64,000 nucleotides of DNA, from positions 39,909 through 103,908 of the forward strand of contig NZ_MWLO01000143.1 of NCBI RefSeq assembly GCF_002198735.1, in the 5' to 3' direction. The notes beneath the pieces are model-generated. The model was given only the letters and a program-made list of their open reading frames with translations, had not been told where the DNA came from and did no database searches. Positions 7,822 to 15,901 of the stretch are shown here, one piece after another (within the stretch, counting starts at the first letter, position 1; every line of letters begins with the position of its first letter). Made by a program: the position numbers and the translations under genes. This DNA is from Ideonella sp. A 288 (GTDB lineage: Bacteria; Pseudomonadota; Gammaproteobacteria; Burkholderiales; Burkholderiaceae_C).

Positions 7822-9468
7822 ATGGACAGCTTCGACTTCATCGTGATCGGCGCCGGCTCCGCCGGTGCCGCCGCCGCGGCGCGCCTGAGCGAGAGCGGAC
7901 AACACAGCGTGTTGCTGCTGGAGCCTGGGGGCGTCACCAACACGCGGAACCACCGCATGCCGCTGGGTGTGGCCAACCTGGTCTACAACGACCGCTGGGT
8001 CTACCCCTACACCAGCGGGCCGGAGACGTCGCTCGGCGGCTACAAGGTCTATTCGCCGCGCGGCTATGGCCTGGGCGGCTGCAGCGCCATGAACGGCATG
8101 ATCTGGATGCGCGGCAGCCGCGGCGAATACGACCACTGGCGCGACTTGGGCCTCGCCGGCTGGGGCTGGGATGACGTGCTGCCCTTCTTCAAGCGGCTCG
8201 AACGCTTCGACGAAGGCGGCGAAAGCCGCGGCAAGAGCGGGCCGGTGCGCATCAGCTGGTCGGAGAAGAACGCGCTGGGCGATGCCTTCCTGCAAGCCTG
8301 TGAGCAGGCCGGCCACCGCCAGGCCGAGGACTACAACAACGGCAGCATCGAAGGCTGGACCTACCTGCAGTCCAACACCTTCCAGGGCAAGCGCTGCAGC
8401 ACCTACGACGCCTACCTCAAGCCCGCCGCGAGCCGCGCCAACCTGACGATCGTCACCGGTGGCGCCGCCACCAAGCTGGTGCTCGAAGGCACGCGGGTGG
8501 TGGGCGTCGAGTACCAGCGGTCGGACCCGACACTCGGCTCCAAGGCCGCGCACTTTGCGCCCCAGTCGGTGAAGACGGCACGGGCGCGCTGCGAGGTGAT
8601 CCTGTGCGCCGGGGCCTACCACAGCCCTGCCTTGCTGGAGCGTTCGGGCATCGGCCAGGCGGCGGTGTGCCAGGCCTTGGGCGTGGCCTTGCGCCACGAG
8701 TTGCCGGCGGTCGGTGAGCACATGCTCGACCACATGCGCACCTGCGTCTCGTACAAGGTGCGCAATGCGCTGACCATCAACGACATCATTCACAAGCTGT
8801 CGGCCAAGCTGCGCGCCGGCGCACAGTACTTTGCCACCGGCAAGGGTTGGCTGGCCACCGCCACGATGAATGCGCAGGTGGCAATGCGCGCATTTCCCGA
8901 CAGCCCGCGGGCGGACTTGAAGCTGCAGCTCAACGCCATCGCCAACGACTTCTCGCAGCGTGGCCAGAGCAACTACCCCATCCCCACCTACAGCGGCATC
9001 TCGCTGCTGAACTGGCCAATCTACGCGCGCTCGGTGGGCCGCAGCCATGCCACCAGCCTGGACCCGTGGCGACAGCCCGACATCCTGACGAACTTCCTGA
9101 GCGCCCCCTACGACCAGGCGATCGCCGTGGCCGGCCTGCGGGCGGCGCGCAAGCTGGCAGAGCAGCCGGCGCTCAAACCCTTCATCATCCAAGAGACCTT
9201 TCCCGGCGTGGACCTGCGCAGCGATGACGAGTTGCTGGCCTATGCCCATGGCACGGGCCTCACCGTCTACCACCCCGTGGGCACCTGCCGCATGGGGCTG
9301 GACGCCGCCAGCAGCGTGGTCGACGCGCAGTTGCGCGTGCACGGCCTGCAGGGCCTGCGGGTCGCCGATGCGTCGGTGATGCCGACCATGCCTTCGTCCA
9401 ACACCAATGCCCCCTCCATCATGATCGGCGAGCGGGTGGCCCACTGGGCGCTGGCCGCCTTGTCATGA
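7822..9468 (+). CDS. GMC-family FAD-dependent alcohol oxidoreductase
   Basis: Flavin enzyme of the glucose-methanol-choline family, 548 residues, expected to oxidise a primary alcohol to an aldehyde. Start ATG 7822 is chosen because it opens directly into the FAD-binding strand (FDFIVIGAGSAGAAAAARL). Other family marks: GLGGCSAMNGMIWMRG near residue 85, the second signature GAYHSPALLERSGIG near 265, and the C-terminal HPVGTCRMG and NTNAPSIMIGE segments that carry the active-site His and Asn. It lies 13 bp after the enolase-superfamily gene and before an aldehyde dehydrogenase, so the pair would convert an alcohol, perhaps the one freed by the sulfatase, to the acid. Resemblance is to the choline/alcohol dehydrogenase branch; the substrate is unknown. 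Confidence 0.94.
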   Translation: MDSFDFIVIGAGSAGAAAAARLSESGQHSVLLLEPGGVTNTRNHRMPLGVANLVYNDRWVYPYTSGPETSLGGYKVYSPRGYGLGGCSAMNGMIWMRGSRGEYDHWRDLGLAGWGWDDVLPFFKRLERFDEGGESRGKSGPVRISWSEKNALGDAFLQACEQAGHRQAEDYNNGSIEGWTYLQSNTFQGKRCSTYDAYLKPAASRANLTIVTGGAATKLVLEGTRVVGVEYQRSDPTLGSKAAHFAPQSVKTARARCEVILCAGAYHSPALLERSGIGQAAVCQALGVALRHELPAVGEHMLDHMRTCVSYKVRNALTINDIIHKLSAKLRAGAQYFATGKGWLATATMNAQVAMRAFPDSPRADLKLQLNAIANDFSQRGQSNYPIPTYSGISLLNWPIYARSVGRSHATSLDPWRQPDILTNFLSAPYDQAIAVAGLRAARKLAEQPALKPFIIQETFPGVDLRSDDELLAYAHGTGLTVYHPVGTCRMGLDAASSVVDAQLRVHGLQGLRVADASVMPTMPSSNTNAPSIMIGERVAHWALAALS

Positions 9469-9517
9469 CGGCGCTGGCTGCCGCGAACTGAGCAACACCG
9501 TCAACCTCGAGATCACC

Positions 9518-10987
9518 ATGAGCACCTTTCCTTCCCAGCTGCTGCAGCGCCCGCACCAGTTCATCAACGGCCAGTGGGTGGCCAGCGCCAACGCCTCGCG
9601 CCACGCGATCATCAACCCCTACACCGAAGCCCCGCTCGGCTGGGCCGCATTGGGCGACGCCACCGATGTGGACGCCGCCGTGGCCGCTGCACGTGCCGCC
9701 TGGCCGGCCTGGGCCTCGATGCCGAGGCTGCAGCGCGCGCAGTGGCTGGGCAAGCTGGCGGGCGCCTTGAAGGCCCGCATCGACACCATCGGCGCGCTGG
9801 AGTCGGCCGAGATGGGCAGCCCGATCAGCTTCTCGCTGCTGGCGCAGGCTCAGTTGCCCGTGATGGTGATGGGCTCGTACGCCGAGATGGTGGCCGGGCC
9901 GGAAGAGGTGGAGCGCATCGGCAACTCGCGCGTGGTGCGCGAACCGGTGGGCGTGGTGGCCGCGATCACGGCCTGGAACTACCCGCTGCTGCTGCTGTTC
10001 GGCAAGGTGGCGCCCGCCATGGCCGCGGGCTGCACGGTGGTGGCCAAGCCCAGTGAGATCGCTCCGTTGACGAGCTATCTGCTGGCCGACGCCATGGCCG
10101 AGATCGGCTTCCCGGCGGGCGTGTTCAACCTGGTCAACGGCACCGGCATCGAGGTGGGCGAGGCGCTGGTGCGTCACCCGGACGTGGACATGGTGTCCTA
10201 CACCGGCTCCACCGTCACCGGCCGCCGCATCATGGCCAACGCTGCACCCACGGTGAAGAAGCTGGCGCTGGAGCTGGGCGGAAAATCCGCCAGCGTGCTG
10301 TTGGCCGACGCGCCGCTGGAGCAGGCGGTGCGCGGGGCGGTGCAGGGTGCCTTCATCAACGGCGGGCAGACCTGCATCGCGCTGTCGCGCTTGATCGTGC
10401 CGCAGGAACTGCATGGCAAGGCCTTGGACATCGCGGCAGATGAAGCCGCCAGGTTCAAGCTGGGCGATCCGATGGACAAGGCCACCACGATGGGCCCGAT
10501 GGCCTTTGCAGGGCACCGCGATCGCGTGCGCAAATTCATCCGCGAAGCCCTGACCGGTGATTCGCAGCTGGTGTGTGGCGGCGCCGAACAGCCGAAGGAT
10601 CTGCCACAGGGCTACTTCGTCTCACCCACGATCTTCGGCAACGTCGACCCTCAGTCGACGCTGGCCCAGCAGGAGGTCTTTGGCCCGGTGTTGGCTGTGA
10701 TTCCCAGCCGCGACGAGAACCACGCGGTGGAGATCGCCAATGGCACCATCTACGGCCTCAACGGCGCGGTGTGGTCGGCGGACCTGGCCCATGCGGTGGC
10801 GATTGGCCGCCGCCTGCGCTGCGGCAAGGTGGACATCAACGGCGGCGGCTTCAACATGAATGCACCGGCCGGTGGCTTCAAGCAATCCGGCATCGGGCGC
10901 GAGCGCGGGCGCTATGGGCTGGAGGAATACCTCGAGGTCAAGGCGCTGCAGTTCAACAACGAGGAACTGGCCACGCGGGCCGCTTGA
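9518..10987 (+). CDS. NAD(P)-dependent aldehyde dehydrogenase
   Basis: Aldehyde dehydrogenase superfamily enzyme, 489 residues, the usual length. Catalytic Cys286 lies in GGQTCIALSR and general-base Glu252 in ALELGGKSA. The cofactor-binding segment A-I-T-A-W-N-Y-P and the glycine motif Y-T-G-S-T-V-T-G-R are present. It is the last gene of the operon that starts at 2316 and follows a GMC alcohol oxidoreductase, consistent with sequential alcohol-to-acid oxidation. The next gene is convergent 26 bp away, and no clear terminator hairpin is visible between them. Confidence 0.94.
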   Translation: MSTFPSQLLQRPHQFINGQWVASANASRHAIINPYTEAPLGWAALGDATDVDAAVAAARAAWPAWASMPRLQRAQWLGKLAGALKARIDTIGALESAEMGSPISFSLLAQAQLPVMVMGSYAEMVAGPEEVERIGNSRVVREPVGVVAAITAWNYPLLLLFGKVAPAMAAGCTVVAKPSEIAPLTSYLLADAMAEIGFPAGVFNLVNGTGIEVGEALVRHPDVDMVSYTGSTVTGRRIMANAAPTVKKLALELGGKSASVLLADAPLEQAVRGAVQGAFINGGQTCIALSRLIVPQELHGKALDIAADEAARFKLGDPMDKATTMGPMAFAGHRDRVRKFIREALTGDSQLVCGGAEQPKDLPQGYFVSPTIFGNVDPQSTLAQQEVFGPVLAVIPSRDENHAVEIANGTIYGLNGAVWSADLAHAVAIGRRLRCGKVDINGGGFNMNAPAGGFKQSGIGRERGRYGLEEYLEVKALQFNNEELATRAA

Positions 10988-11013
10988 AGCCCGGTTTCTG
11001 CGGCACGTGCCGG

Positions 11014-11904
11014 CTACTGGCTGTGCCTGCGGATGAAGGCCGACGTGGCGTCCACCATCTCGTCCAGGGTCGTGGCGTTCACGAACGCGTTGAAGCTGTG
11101 GTCCATCGGACGCACCCACAGTTCGCCCGGTCCGGGGTGATAGCTCAGCAGCACTTGACCCATGGCCGGCTGCGGCGTGACCACCGGATCGTTGGTGCCG
11201 ACGGCGACGAAGACGGGGCCGCTGTAGCGCGCCAGCTCGGCCACGGGAGAGACCTTGTACAGGTCCTCGAAGAATGCGGTCTTCAACGACACCTCGGCGC
11301 CCCAGGGCAACTTGGTGCTGACGGCTTTGCCGCCGCTGGCCAGCCCGCTTTTCACGTACTCGACGCCCAGAAAGGCTGGGTAGGTGGCGGCGGGCACCGA
11401 GGCGGGCGCCCACAGAGCCACCGACCGGACGAGTGTGGCGCTGCGCGCCGCCACCATCGTGGCCACCGCCCCACCCTGGCTCCAGCCGACAACCGACAGC
11501 CGCGACACGTCGACCGACTTCAGTGTCTTCAGGAAATCAATGGCGGCAAGCGCGTCGGCGGCCTGCCCGGTGAGCGTCGTGTCTTCGAACTGGCCTTCGC
11601 TCTCGCCGCTGCCCCGGAAATCGATGCGCAAACTTGCCAGGCCCTGCGCTGCAAAGGCCTTGGCGGCGTGCGCAAAGATGCCTTCCTTCACCGCTGGCGT
11701 GGCCAGTTCATTGCGGCTGCCGGTGAAGCCATGCAGCATCAGCACCACGGGTGCCGTGCTGACGTTCGCTGGCAACTCCAAGGTGCCGACGACTTTCTGA
11801 CCGGCGACCTGGAACGACACCACCTGTTGGGCCAGCACCGCAGCTGACACTGCACTCAGGGAGGCGACGCCGATGCAGGCGGCGAGTAGCTTGAAGTGGC
11901 GCAT
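11014..11904 (-). CDS. Exported alpha/beta-hydrolase (esterase/lipase-like)
   Basis: Alpha/beta-hydrolase of 296 residues with a Sec signal peptide (hydrophobic residues about 5-25, cleavage after A-V-L-A), so periplasmic. The triad can be read: Ser142 in G-W-S-Q-G, Asp239 in V-G-T-N-D-P and His269 in P-M-D-H-S-F. The oxyanion segment LMLHGFTGSRNE is typical of the acyl-peptidase/BAAT-like hydrolase group. It is transcribed with, and downstream of, a LysR gene, opposite a TonB-dependent receptor. It may hydrolyse an ester imported by that receptor; the substrate is unknown. Confidence 0.88.
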   Translation of the reverse strand: MRHFKLLAACIGVASLSAVSAAVLAQQVVSFQVAGQKVVGTLELPANVSTAPVVLMLHGFTGSRNELATPAVKEGIFAHAAKAFAAQGLASLRIDFRGSGESEGQFEDTTLTGQAADALAAIDFLKTLKSVDVSRLSVVGWSQGGAVATMVAARSATLVRSVALWAPASVPAATYPAFLGVEYVKSGLASGGKAVSTKLPWGAEVSLKTAFFEDLYKVSPVAELARYSGPVFVAVGTNDPVVTPQPAMGQVLLSYHPGPGELWVRPMDHSFNAFVNATTLDEMVDATSAFIRRHSQ

Positions 11905-12018
11905 GGCGCTTTCGTGGTGTGACGGGCAAAGGCAGGAATCGGCAGCATCCTGACTTCAGGAAACCCTGGAATCCAATATCTTTCAGGCCAATCTTCTTGA
12001 TGTTTTGGATATGAGTCG

Positions 12019-12924
12019 TCAGCGCGCCGTGATCATGGACACCATCTGCTGCACCACGGGCGACAACTCCTCCTCGCGATAGACGGCATACAGGTCGGCG
12101 GTGGGTGTCGGCGGGCGGATGCGCAGGAACTTGACGTCCGGCCACCCGATGCGCGACATCGACCACGGCAGCAGCGTCACCCCCATGCCTGCGCTGACCA
12201 AGGCCACCAGGGTCTGTGGCTCGATCGCGGTGCGGATCACGCGCGGCGTGAACCCCGCATCGACGCAGCACTGCGCCAGATACAGGGTGTCGGCCGCTGC
12301 AGGGGTGTCCAGCATGACGAAGTCCGCGTCGGCGAGGGATGACAGCGGAATGGACATCCGCCGGGCCAGCAAATGGCGAGCATGCACCACTGCGCCGAAC
12401 TCCTCGGGGGCCACGCGCACGCTGCGGCAGCCCTCGGGCGCCTGCGCCACAGAGCGGAAGAAGCCGATGTCGATGCGCCGCTCCAGCAGCGACTGCACCT
12501 GCACGCTGGGCATCTGCTCTTTCACCGACCAGTTCACGCCGGGGTGGCTGGTGTGAAAGCGCCGCAGCAGGTTGGGGAACTCGCCCCACATCGCCGAACT
12601 GATCACGCCGATGCGGATGTGGCCCAGCTCGCCGCGGCCGATCTGCTTCACCGCATCCACGGCTTGTTCGAGGCGGGCGATCACCAGCTTGGCTTCTGCG
12701 GCCATCGCGGCGCCGGCTGCGGTGAGCTCGATGCCGCGCTTCTTGCGCAGCAGCAGCACCACACCCAGGCGATCCTCGAGTTGCTGAATCTGCTGGCTCA
12801 GCGGGGGCTGGCTCATGTGCAGGCGCACGGCGGCACGTGAAATGCTCAACTCCTCGGCCACCACCGAGAAATAGCGCAGAAGGCGGATGTCGATGCTCAT
12901 GAGGGTGTTGAGACTGGCAGACAT
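12019..12924 (-). CDS. LysR-family transcriptional regulator
   Basis: LysR-type regulator with the N-terminal winged helix (LLRYFSVVAEELSISRAA, then LSQQIQQLEDRLGVVLLLR) and a C-terminal periplasmic-binding-protein-like effector domain. The ATG at 12924 gives 301 residues; an internal ATG at 12900 (M-S-I-D-I-R-L-L-R) matches the usual LysR start better, and no ribosome site decides between them. It is divergent from the TonB-dependent receptor across a 124-bp AT-rich region, the classic LysR arrangement, so it probably controls that receptor and perhaps the hydrolase behind it. Confidence 0.93.
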   Translation of the reverse strand: MSASLNTLMSIDIRLLRYFSVVAEELSISRAAVRLHMSQPPLSQQIQQLEDRLGVVLLLRKKRGIELTAAGAAMAAEAKLVIARLEQAVDAVKQIGRGELGHIRIGVISSAMWGEFPNLLRRFHTSHPGVNWSVKEQMPSVQVQSLLERRIDIGFFRSVAQAPEGCRSVRVAPEEFGAVVHARHLLARRMSIPLSSLADADFVMLDTPAAADTLYLAQCCVDAGFTPRVIRTAIEPQTLVALVSAGMGVTLLPWSMSRIGWPDVKFLRIRPPTPTADLYAVYREEELSPVVQQMVSMITAR

Positions 12925-13048
12925 ATCTTAAACATTAATCTTGTCGGTGCTTTTCATATTTGCGATATGTATTCGTGTCACGCACCATCACTGCAAAGTT
13001 GGGCCGCGCCTGCGCGCCCGCATCCGTTTCGACCCACCGGAGTGCCCC
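12925..13048. promoter_or_regulatory. Divergent LysR/TonB-receptor control region
   Basis: The gap is markedly AT-rich for this genome. It holds an inverted repeat CATAT-N5-ATATG at 12955-12969, which fits a LysR-type T-N11-A site, and a possible plus-strand promoter (TTGTCG at 12941, GATATG at 12964, 17-bp spacing). GGAG about 9 bp upstream of GTG 13049 serves the receptor gene. Confidence 0.4.
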
Positions 13049-15340
13049 GTGATCCATGCCTTTCGACTCAACCGGATTTCCACTGCGGCCGCGTTCGCCG
13101 TGCTTCATGCCGGGGCCTGGGCGCAAGCTTCTGCCGACGCAGCCGAGGCAGGCAAGCTGCAGACCATCACGGTCACCGCCGAGCGGCGCGTCGAGAACCT
13201 GCAAAACGTCCCCAGTTCCATCAGCACCTTGGGCACGGAGTTGCTGGACGCCCTGAACACCGGCGGGCAGGACATCCGCATGTTGGCCGGCCGAGTGCCC
13301 AGCCTCAACATCGAGTCCTCGTTCGGCCGCACCTTCCCGCGCTTCTATCTGCGCGGCTACGGCAACACCGACTTCCGCCTGAACGCCTCGCAGCCGGTCT
13401 CGCTCGTTTATGACGACATCGTGATGGAGAACCCCATCCTCAAGGGCTTCCCGGCCTTCGACCTCGACCGCATCGAGGTGCTGCGCGGGCCGCAGGGCAC
13501 GCTGTTCGGACGCAACACGCCGGCCGGGGTGGTGAAGTTCGATTCGGTCAAGCCGACGCTGACAAAGGGCGAGGACTACGTCAGCCTGTCGTATGGCACC
13601 CACAACGCCGTCAACCTCGAGGGGGCCAAGAACCTGGTGGTGTCGCCCGAATCGGCGCTGCGCCTCTCGGTGCTGAACCAGACCCGCAGCGACTGGATCC
13701 ACAACACCTTCGCCGCCGGCCCGACCAAGGACATGGAAGGCATGCGCGACAGTGCTGTGCGCCTGCAATGGCTGTACGAACCCAGCAAGCAGTTCAGTGC
13801 ACTGGCCAACGTGCACGCACGCGACTTCTCCGGCACGGCGCGCGAGTTTCGCGCCAACATCATCCAGCCCGGCACCAACGATCTGGTGCCGGGCTTCGAC
13901 ATCACCAAGGTGTCGTTCGACGGCCTCAATGAATCGCGCCTGAAGAACCAGGGCGCCAGCCTGCGCCTGCGTTGGAACCTGGGCGACGTGTCTCTGCACG
14001 CCATCACCGGCTATGAATCGGTCACCTCGTTCAGCCGTGGTGACGTCGACGGCGCCTCACCACCTTATGTGTTTGGCGGCGGTGCCGGTTCCACGCCGTT
14101 CTTCTCCGAGACCGCCGATGGCATCCCCAAGCACAGCCAATGGACACAGGAGCTGCGTCTGGAGTCGAACAGCAATGGTCCGCTGAGTTGGCAGACCGGC
14201 GTCTTCCTGTTCAAGGAGGACTACAAGGTCGAGAGCTTCGACTACGACTCCACCGCCGGCAACAAGCAGGTCGGCTACGAGCGCACCCACCAGAAGAACG
14301 ACGCCTACGCGCTCTTCGGTGCGCTCAACTACGCCGTCAGCCCGCAGCTCAAACTGCGCGGTGGCTTGCGCTACACCTGGGACAAGAAGAGCTTCAACGT
14401 CGAGGACTACAACAGCTCGGCCTTCGTGCCCTGCGTGCTGTCCGCCAAGTGTGATCTGAAGGGACTTGGCGCCCAGGGACCCTTGAGCGCCAAGACCTCG
14501 GACAAGAAGCTGAGCTGGGACCTCAGCGGCACCTACGCGCTGGACCGCAACACCAACCTCTACGCGCGCGCCGCCACGGGATTCCGCGGTTCGAGCGTGC
14601 AGGGCGCCAGCGCCTTCAACGACCAATCGGTTGCCGGCCCGGAGAACAACACCTCCATCGAAGCAGGCATCAAGGCCGATCTGTTCGACCGCCGCGCGCG
14701 GCTGAACTTCGGCGTCTTCAGGTACACGGTGAAGGACTTGCAACTCACGGCCGTGGGGGGCGCGTCCGGGAACTCCAATGTGTTGTTGGCCGCGAAGAAG
14801 GCCACCGGCCAAGGCTTCGAGATGGACCTCCAGGCCTTTGTCACCAGCAACCTGTTGGCCACGTTGGGGCTGGGCTACAACGACACCCAGATCAAGGACC
14901 CGAACCTGGTGGTGTCGGTGTGCGGCAATGGCCAGTACATCACGCGCCCCAACTGCCAGGTGCTCGATCCTCAGCCCACGTCGTCCACAGCCAAGATCAA
15001 TGGCAACCCGCTGCCGCAGGCGCCCAAGAGCACGGTGAACTTCACGTTGAAATACTCGCAGCCGATGGCCAATGGAGAGGTCTATGCCTTCACCGATTGG
15101 GTGTACCGCAGCAAGGTCAATTTCTTCCTCTACGAGGCGACCGAGTTCACCGGCAAGTCGCTCACCGAAGGTGGAGTGCGCGTGGGCTACACCTGGAACA
15201 ATGGCAGGTACGACCTGGCGGCCTTCGGGCGCAACATCACCAACCAGATCCGCATCGTCGGCGGCATCGACTTCGTCAACCTGACCGGCTTCCTCAACGA
15301 GCCGCGCACCTGGGGTGTGCAGTTCAAGGCGGCGTTCTGA
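13049..15340 (+). CDS. TonB-dependent outer-membrane receptor
   Basis: Outer-membrane beta-barrel that imports a substrate using TonB energy, 763 residues. The start GTG 13049 is preceded by GGAG and opens into a signal peptide ending A-W-A; the open frame extends 36 codons further upstream without a ribosome site. Seen: a TonB-box-like stretch (Q-T-I-T-V-T-A), the plug domain with IEVLRGPQGTLFGRNTPAG, and a terminal aromatic residue (K-A-A-F). It belongs to the broad FecA/CirA-like class often used for aromatic or other organic ligands in proteobacteria lacking a ferric-siderophore context. No iron genes are nearby; the surrounding sulfatases and oxidoreductases suggest an organic ligand (inference). 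Confidence 0.93.
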   Translation: MIHAFRLNRISTAAAFAVLHAGAWAQASADAAEAGKLQTITVTAERRVENLQNVPSSISTLGTELLDALNTGGQDIRMLAGRVPSLNIESSFGRTFPRFYLRGYGNTDFRLNASQPVSLVYDDIVMENPILKGFPAFDLDRIEVLRGPQGTLFGRNTPAGVVKFDSVKPTLTKGEDYVSLSYGTHNAVNLEGAKNLVVSPESALRLSVLNQTRSDWIHNTFAAGPTKDMEGMRDSAVRLQWLYEPSKQFSALANVHARDFSGTAREFRANIIQPGTNDLVPGFDITKVSFDGLNESRLKNQGASLRLRWNLGDVSLHAITGYESVTSFSRGDVDGASPPYVFGGGAGSTPFFSETADGIPKHSQWTQELRLESNSNGPLSWQTGVFLFKEDYKVESFDYDSTAGNKQVGYERTHQKNDAYALFGALNYAVSPQLKLRGGLRYTWDKKSFNVEDYNSSAFVPCVLSAKCDLKGLGAQGPLSAKTSDKKLSWDLSGTYALDRNTNLYARAATGFRGSSVQGASAFNDQSVAGPENNTSIEAGIKADLFDRRARLNFGVFRYTVKDLQLTAVGGASGNSNVLLAAKKATGQGFEMDLQAFVTSNLLATLGLGYNDTQIKDPNLVVSVCGNGQYITRPNCQVLDPQPTSSTAKINGNPLPQAPKSTVNFTLKYSQPMANGEVYAFTDWVYRSKVNFFLYEATEFTGKSLTEGGVRVGYTWNNGRYDLAAFGRNITNQIRIVGGIDFVNLTGFLNEPRTWGVQFKAAF

Positions 15341-15373
15341 CGGGGTGAAACTTGGTGTTGCGATGCAGGCCGA

Positions 15374-15853
15374 TCACTTGTTCTTCCTGACGTAGTCCAC
15401 AAGGTACGCGAACTCCTCCACGCAGCCCGCCTCCACCTGGCCCTGCGCGAACTTGGCGACCGCGCCGCCGAGCAGCGGCACGCTGCACTTGCAGGTGTGC
15501 GTGATGCGGTAGATGCAGCCCTTGCCCGCGGGCACGAGTTCGAATTCCGCGCTCATCTTCACGGGCTGGCCAATGGCGTCCATCGTCAAGGTGCCAGTGC
15601 GGCCGCCCTCGGACTCGGCGTGCCAGGTTTCCTCGAACACCAGATCAGCCTCTGACGACATGACCTTGGCCACCAGAGCCGGCAAGTCGCGCTTCACGCG
15701 CCGCCTCATCGTCACGGTCACGCCGCCGGCGGCCTTCTTGGCCTTGACGGTGGCGCTCAACTCGCCGAGCGCGGCACTGCGCGCTTCCAGCCACTTGGCG
15801 TCGGTGAGCAACGCGAAGACCTTGTCCACCGGGGCGCTGTACTTCTGTTCCAT
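15374..15853 (-). CDS. DUF2505-like protein (START/SRPBCC-type fold)
   Basis: A 159-residue protein opening M-E-Q-K-Y-S-A-P-V-D-K-V-F-A-L-L-T-D, the pattern of DUF2505/SRPBCC small hydrophobic-ligand proteins. No signal peptide. A good ribosome site (GAGGAGAACG) precedes ATG 15853. It is the last gene of a minus-strand operon containing sulfatases, an acyl-CoA synthetase and a wax-ester synthase. DUF2505 proteins are best known from actinobacteria, which also favour WS/DGAT enzymes. A lipid or alcohol carrier role is plausible but not shown. Confidence 0.78.
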   Translation of the reverse strand: MEQKYSAPVDKVFALLTDAKWLEARSAALGELSATVKAKKAAGGVTVTMRRRVKRDLPALVAKVMSSEADLVFEETWHAESEGGRTGTLTMDAIGQPVKMSAEFELVPAGKGCIYRITHTCKCSVPLLGGAVAKFAQGQVEAGCVEEFAYLVDYVRKNK

Positions 15854-15901
15854 CGTCGTTCTCCTCGTGAGGGTGAGTGAAGCAGCAAGCGTCCGAGGCC
15901 G

